Shown here: piece by piece, positions 5,054 to 8,069 of the stretch
Layout of the letters: each line of letters begins with the position of its first letter
Numbering within the stretch: the first letter of the stretch is position 1
NCBI GenBank assembly: GCA_043746555.1
Contig: JAYTQU010000388.1
Location: forward strand, 1-8,069
Source of the DNA: CAZQYC01 sp043746555
Lineage (GTDB): Bacteria > Pseudomonadota > Gammaproteobacteria > Steroidobacterales > Steroidobacteraceae
Direction: 5' to 3'
Length of the DNA: 8,069 bases
Translations under genes and position numbers: made by a program
Notes under the pieces: model-generated
Told to the model about the DNA's origin: nothing
The model's database searches: none
What the model saw: the letters and a program-made list of their open reading frames with translations, nothing else

Positions 5054-5600
5054 ATGCCCAATCCCGTCATTCTCAAACAAAGGCGTCGCTTTGCTTTCGC
5101 GACTACTCTCATCGCAATACAGATTGGGTTGCTTGGCACGGTGACGGCGCAAGCAGCCGCTCCGACAAATCAAAGTACGTTGCGCCGAAAACAGAAGACG
5201 GACAGCCGGATTTGCGAGGGGTATGGATTTTTATTTCCGACACGCCGCTCGAACGACCTGCAAAATACAAAGACCGTGAGTTCCTCACATTATGAGGAAT
5301 GGACGGCACAACATCGGCAACGCGAAAATCGCGCAGCAGCAAACAAAAAAGCGGGGCGCGGGCACGGGTAAGTCGTTGCACCTCATCTAACGTTTTACGC
5401 GAACCGGCAAAGATCGAGTGGACTATCAATTCACCATCGACGATCCGGCAACATTCACCAAGCCGATCACGGCATTGGTACCGATGGTGCGCGCGGATGG
5501 CGAACTGTTTGAATACGCTTGTCACGAAGGCAATTATGGATTGCGTAACGTTCTCGCGGGAGAACGACATGCGGAACGCGAAGTCAAAGCCGAAAAATAA
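5054..5600 (+). pseudogene. Decayed gene for a secreted hypothetical protein (PDLRGVW...EYACHEGNY family)
   Basis: The start is well preserved: GGAG at 5043-5046, ATG at 5054, and a signal peptide (RRRFAFATTLIAIQIGLLG, cleavage near AQA/AA). The reading frame must shift at about 5173 to give KTEDGQPDLRGVW and SDTPLERPAKYKDREFLT (5173-5289). It then shifts back to YEEWTAQHRQRENRAAANKK (5291-5350). Near 5360 the sequence jumps to a C-terminal part: GTGKSLHLI, a TAA stop at 5388-5390, then RFTRTGKDRVDYQFTIDDP and ELFEYACHEGNYGLRNVLAG, ending at 5600. Family members are exported proteins of several hundred residues with these N- and C-terminal motifs and no assigned activity, so most of the middle is deleted. 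The TAA sits where relatives have Glu (LIERFTRT), a single-base GAA to TAA change. The product cannot be functional. Confidence 0.78.
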
Positions 5601-5626
5601 AATCACCGGTGGAGCGCCCGCAATCG

Positions 5627-5665
5627 AACGCTCGGCGGAGGCGATGGTCTCGCGCGCCGAGCGTT
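5627..5665. terminator. 11-bp inverted repeat between convergent genes
   Basis: AACGCTCGGCG (5627-5637) and CGCCGAGCGTT (5655-5665) pair perfectly with a 17-base loop. The hairpin lies just beyond the pseudogene stop (plus) and beyond the end of hsp20 (minus), so it may end transcription in both directions. Neither side carries a U-tract. Confidence 0.4.
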
Positions 5666-5671
5666 ACCCGA

Positions 5672-5691
5672 ATCGATGCACTCGCATCGAT
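5672..5691 (-). terminator. 8-bp hairpin just after hsp20
   Basis: ATCGATGC (5672-5679) and GCATCGAT (5684-5691) form a perfect stem with a 4-base loop (ACTC), beginning 13 bases past the hsp20 stop codon. It is the nearer of two hairpins downstream of hsp20. No U-tract follows, so termination strength is uncertain. Confidence 0.4.
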
Positions 5692-5703
5692 CGCGTCGAC
5701 AGA

Positions 5704-6141
5704 TCAATGCACAGGTATCGTGACGGTCTTCGTCTTGACGCCTTCCTTCTTCGGAATGTGCACATACAACATACCGTCCTTGGATTCGGCATACACGCCC
5801 TTATCCGCGGCGTCATCCGGTAACGAGAAGCTGCGCTGGAACTCGCCATAGAAAGTTTCCACACGCAGTTCGTTTTCGTCCTTCTCTTCCTTACGATGTT
5901 TGCGCTCGCCGCTTAATGTGATCATGCCGTCAGCCAACGTGATGTTCACGTCCTCCTTCTTCACTTCCGGCAATTCGGCCTTGATCAAATACTCTTTATC
6001 GGTCTCACTGATATTTGCGCTCGGCGTCCATTCAACGCCCTCTTCGCCCATGCGACGCATGAATGTGCGTTCGCCAAAAGGCGAAAAACGACGGAAAAAG
6101 TCGTCGAACTCGCGGAATGGTTCCCAACGTACAATATTCAT
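5704..6141 (-). CDS. Small heat-shock protein, Hsp20/alpha-crystallin family
   Basis: The 145-residue protein is an ATP-independent holdase chaperone that binds unfolding proteins as large oligomers in the cytoplasm. The N-terminal arm MNIVRWEPFREFDDFFRRFSPF matches class A bacterial Hsp20 proteins. The alpha-crystallin domain spans about 37-133, with AELPEVKKEDVNITL, DGMITLSGERK, the ETFYGEFQRSFSLP segment (95-108) and DGMLYVHIPK (122-131). The tail ends TVTIPVH, giving the I-x-V anchor (142-144) used for oligomer assembly. ATG 6141 is chosen because GAGAGGG lies six bases upstream; a TTG six bases earlier is in frame but overlaps the usual spacing. No clear sigma-32 promoter was seen. It is a single gene, facing away from the acyl-CoA dehydrogenase operon. 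Confidence 0.95.
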   Translation of the reverse strand: MNIVRWEPFREFDDFFRRFSPFGERTFMRRMGEEGVEWTPSANISETDKEYLIKAELPEVKKEDVNITLADGMITLSGERKHRKEEKDENELRVETFYGEFQRSFSLPDDAADKGVYAESKDGMLYVHIPKKEGVKTKTVTIPVH

Positions 6142-6440
6142 GGTCAACCCTCTCTCTCGTTTGCCTCCAATGATTTAGCGGAGGAAGTGTGCGCGCAGAT
6201 TAAGCTCTACTCCATCCGCACAATCTCTTAAGGCTATACGGAGTTTGGGAACTGGCGCGCCTAATGAATCCGATAGGATAAATCCAAGCAGATTAAACCA
6301 AGCCGGATCGACAAGAATCCGCTGCCGCCTAGCGATAGCCGGTGCCGACGCAAATGACTTTTGGCTCCGTCGAATTCCTAACGAGCTACAATGCGTCGCA
6401 ATTCGATTTGCGGACGGACTTTATCTAGTTTGGGGGCGAC
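6142..6440. other. Divergent regulatory region between hsp20 and the acyl-CoA dehydrogenase operon
   Basis: No gene is supported in this stretch. On the hsp20 side the leader holds CCTCC/GGAGG arms (6180-6184 and 6164-6168 on the minus strand) that could form a small hairpin upstream of the ribosome-binding site. On the dehydrogenase side TACAAT (6387-6392) resembles a -10 box, but the best -35 (TTGGCT, 6361-6366) is 20 bp away, so the promoter is only a weak candidate. The ribosome-binding site for the dehydrogenase is GGGGG at 6432-6436. Confidence 0.4.
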
Positions 6441-7568
6441 ATGAACCTCGATTATTCCGACGAACAAAAATTACTTAAAGACCAAGCGCGCAAGTTCTTA
6501 AGCGAACGTTGCACCAGTCAACGGGTGCGCGTCGTTCTCGATGACGCCGACAAATCCTTCGATGCTGAATTGTGGAAGGAAATGGCGGAACTCGGTTGGA
6601 TGGGCGTTGCGATTCCTGAAACTTACGGCGGACTCGGACAGAGCCGCGTGGAACTGTGCGCGATCGCCGAAGAACTGGGGCGTGCGTGCGCACCGGTGCC
6701 GTTTTCTTCCAGTATCTACGGCGCTGCGGAGGCACTGTTACTCGCCGGGACTTCCCAACAGCAAGAGCGTTGGTTGCCTGGCGTTGCAAACGGCAGCGCG
6801 ATCGGAACGCTAGCCTTTGTCGAATCCCCCGGTCCCTTAAGCACGCGCAGTATTCAAACGTCGATCGTTGCCGGTAAGGTCAGCGGAACCAAGCGCGCCG
6901 CGATCGACGGCGACATTGCAAATTTCGCCATCGTTCTCGCTAAAGACGGCAAAGGGCTCTCGCTGTTTGTGGTGGATCTAAATGTAGCCACTGTTCGTCG
7001 CACGAAAGTTTCTACGCTCGACCCCACGCGCAGCGCAGCGAATATCGAATTCGCCCGTGCCACAGCAGAACGACTGGGCAATGCCGGCGACGGGCTAGAG
7101 TCGATCGCCCGCATTTACGATCGCATGGCGGTGTATTTGGCGTTCGAGCAAATCGGCGGCGCGGACCAGTGCTTGGAAATGGCGGTGGAATATGCAATGC
7201 ATCGCTTTGCGTTCGGTCGCGCCATCGCGAGTTATCAAGCCATCAAACACAAACTGGTGAACCTGTATGCGAAGAACCAAATCGCGCGATCGAATGCCTA
7301 CTACGGCGCGTGGGCCTTGAACGACGATGCGAACGAATTACCGCTTGCAGCGGCGACTGCGCGCGTGGCGGCGTGCGATGCGTACTGGTTTGCGGCCAAG
7401 GAAAATATTCAAACGCATGGCGGCATGGGCTTTACTTGGGCAGCCGACTGTCATCTTTATTATCGACGCGCGCGACAGTTGGGCTTGGCGATTGGGGCGG
7501 CGCGTGTGTGGCGCGAACGTCTAGTGCAACAACTCATCGTCCAACAACTCACAGCATCGGCTGCTTAA
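6441..7568 (+). CDS. Acyl-CoA dehydrogenase family protein (first subunit of a pair)
   Basis: The 375-residue flavoprotein would take part in alpha,beta-dehydrogenation of an acyl-CoA. The N-terminal helical domain covers about 1-115 (YSDEQKLLKDQARKFL, MGVAIPETYGGLG), the middle beta domain about 120-210, and the C-terminal helical domain about 225-365. The latter contains RFAFGRAIASYQAIKH (255-270) and QTHGGMGFTWAADCHLYYRRAR (split here as 324-345). The usual FAD/substrate signature of the middle domain (E-P-x-x-G-S-D) is not present; the equivalent stretch is FVESPGPLSTRS. The catalytic position common in the GFTWE-x-D motif is Ala (TWAAD). Both fit the non-canonical partner of two-gene, heterotetrameric acyl-CoA dehydrogenases of steroid or side-chain degradation; the substrate cannot be told. 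The next gene starts 11 bp after its stop. Confidence 0.88.
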   Translation: MNLDYSDEQKLLKDQARKFLSERCTSQRVRVVLDDADKSFDAELWKEMAELGWMGVAIPETYGGLGQSRVELCAIAEELGRACAPVPFSSSIYGAAEALLLAGTSQQQERWLPGVANGSAIGTLAFVESPGPLSTRSIQTSIVAGKVSGTKRAAIDGDIANFAIVLAKDGKGLSLFVVDLNVATVRRTKVSTLDPTRSAANIEFARATAERLGNAGDGLESIARIYDRMAVYLAFEQIGGADQCLEMAVEYAMHRFAFGRAIASYQAIKHKLVNLYAKNQIARSNAYYGAWALNDDANELPLAAATARVAACDAYWFAAKENIQTHGGMGFTWAADCHLYYRRARQLGLAIGAARVWRERLVQQLIVQQLTASAA

Positions 7569-7579
7569 GGGTAGACATC

Positions 7580-8069
7580 ATGGATTTCAACGACACTCCT
7601 ACCGAAGCCGCGTTTCGCAGCGAAGCTCGCGCATGGCTGGAACAAAACGCCACACCACGCGTGAAATCGCGTGCCGTCGCGCGCGAACGCGGTCGCGTCA
7701 ACAATTATGTGCAACACTCCAAGGACTGGCAGCGTAAAAAGGCGGAAGCCGGCTTTGCCTGCATCACGTGGCCGAAAGAATTCGGTGGACGCGGTGGCAC
7801 CGCCATTCAACAAGTAATCTACGATCAAGAAGAATCCAAGTTCGATGTAGCGCCGAATATCTCATTAATCGGTTTAGGCATGTGTGTGCCGACCGTGCTT
7901 GCGGTCGGCGATGACGCCACCAAGAGACGATTTGCGGCTCCCGCAGTTCGCGGCGATGAGATTTGGTGTCAGCTGTTCTCTGAACCTGCGGCAGGATCGG
8001 ATCTTGCCGGCTTGCGTACGCGCGCTACAAAAGAAGGAGATGAGTGGATCGTCAACGGACAAAAAGTCT
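7580..8069 (+). CDS. Acyl-CoA dehydrogenase (second subunit), cut off by the window edge
   Basis: The first 163 codons of an acyl-CoA dehydrogenase are present; a full-length member has 380-420 residues. The N-terminal domain includes FRSEARAWLEQNA (12-24), DWQRKKAEAGFACITWPKEFGG (49-70) and the GLGMCVPTVLAVG helix (98-110). QLFSEPAAGSDLAGL (131-145) is the canonical FAD/substrate-contact signature of the family, missing in the upstream gene. ATG 7580 has AAGGG at 7567-7571, overlapping the upstream stop codon, so the two genes form one operon and are probably co-translated. The pairing suggests an alpha2beta2 enzyme in which this subunit contributes the canonical active-site features. The C-terminal catalytic region lies outside the window. 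Confidence 0.92.
   Translation, partial: MDFNDTPTEAAFRSEARAWLEQNATPRVKSRAVARERGRVNNYVQHSKDWQRKKAEAGFACITWPKEFGGRGGTAIQQVIYDQEESKFDVAPNISLIGLGMCVPTVLAVGDDATKRRFAAPAVRGDEIWCQLFSEPAAGSDLAGLRTRATKEGDEWIVNGQKV

Noticed and set aside
6361..6392. Promoter TTGGCT / TACAAT before the acyl-CoA dehydrogenase operon
   Set aside because: The spacer is 20 bp and the -35 box is poor; it is mentioned only as a weak candidate in the region entry.
7888..7909. 8-bp inverted repeat (GCCGACCG/CGGTCGGC)
   Set aside because: It lies inside the well-supported second acyl-CoA dehydrogenase coding sequence and is explained by GC-rich codons.

Overview
The window reads as bacterial chromosome of about 53% GC, probably from a gammaproteobacterium with a broad catabolic repertoire. 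That placement is inference. It rests on the tRNA order Pro(UGG)-Arg(UCU)-His(GUG)-Lys(CUU), the encoded CCA ends, the protocatechuate 4,5-cleavage genes and a paired acyl-CoA dehydrogenase operon. No phage, IS element or CRISPR array was seen.

Left part (1-1210), all on the minus strand. Transcription enters at a near-consensus promoter around 1172-1200 and runs through tRNA-Pro, tRNA-Arg, tRNA-His and tRNA-Lys. A second promoter sits just before tRNA-Lys. Each tRNA is followed by an inverted repeat whose stem begins inside the encoded CCA end. Beyond tRNA-Lys, at the window edge, is the start of an AbrB/SpoVT-type regulator or antitoxin gene.

Middle part (1266-3250). A small two-helix membrane protein with a probable TTG start is followed two bases later by a 63-residue Xre-type HTH regulator. 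Convergent to these is an intact ligJ-like 4-oxalomesaconate hydratase gene. Divergent from ligJ is a decayed ligB-like gene (protocatechuate 4,5-dioxygenase beta subunit), broken by deletions and frameshifts. The ring-cleavage partner has therefore been lost here while a later enzyme of the same pathway looks intact.

Right-middle part (3303-6141). There is a membrane-anchored protein of unknown function and an exported SRPBCC-fold protein, both on minus. A second pseudogene on plus comes from a secreted hypothetical family; it keeps both ends, has lost the middle, and carries frameshifts and a nonsense codon. An Hsp20 small heat-shock protein gene follows on minus.

Right end (6441-8069). 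Two adjacent acyl-CoA dehydrogenase genes on plus have complementary features: the second keeps the FAD/substrate signature that the first lacks. This suggests a two-subunit enzyme. The second gene runs off the window.

Two degraded catabolic or secreted genes within 3 kb, beside intact neighbours, suggest local loss of function in an accessory catabolic region. Family names come from recognised motifs, not from database searches.
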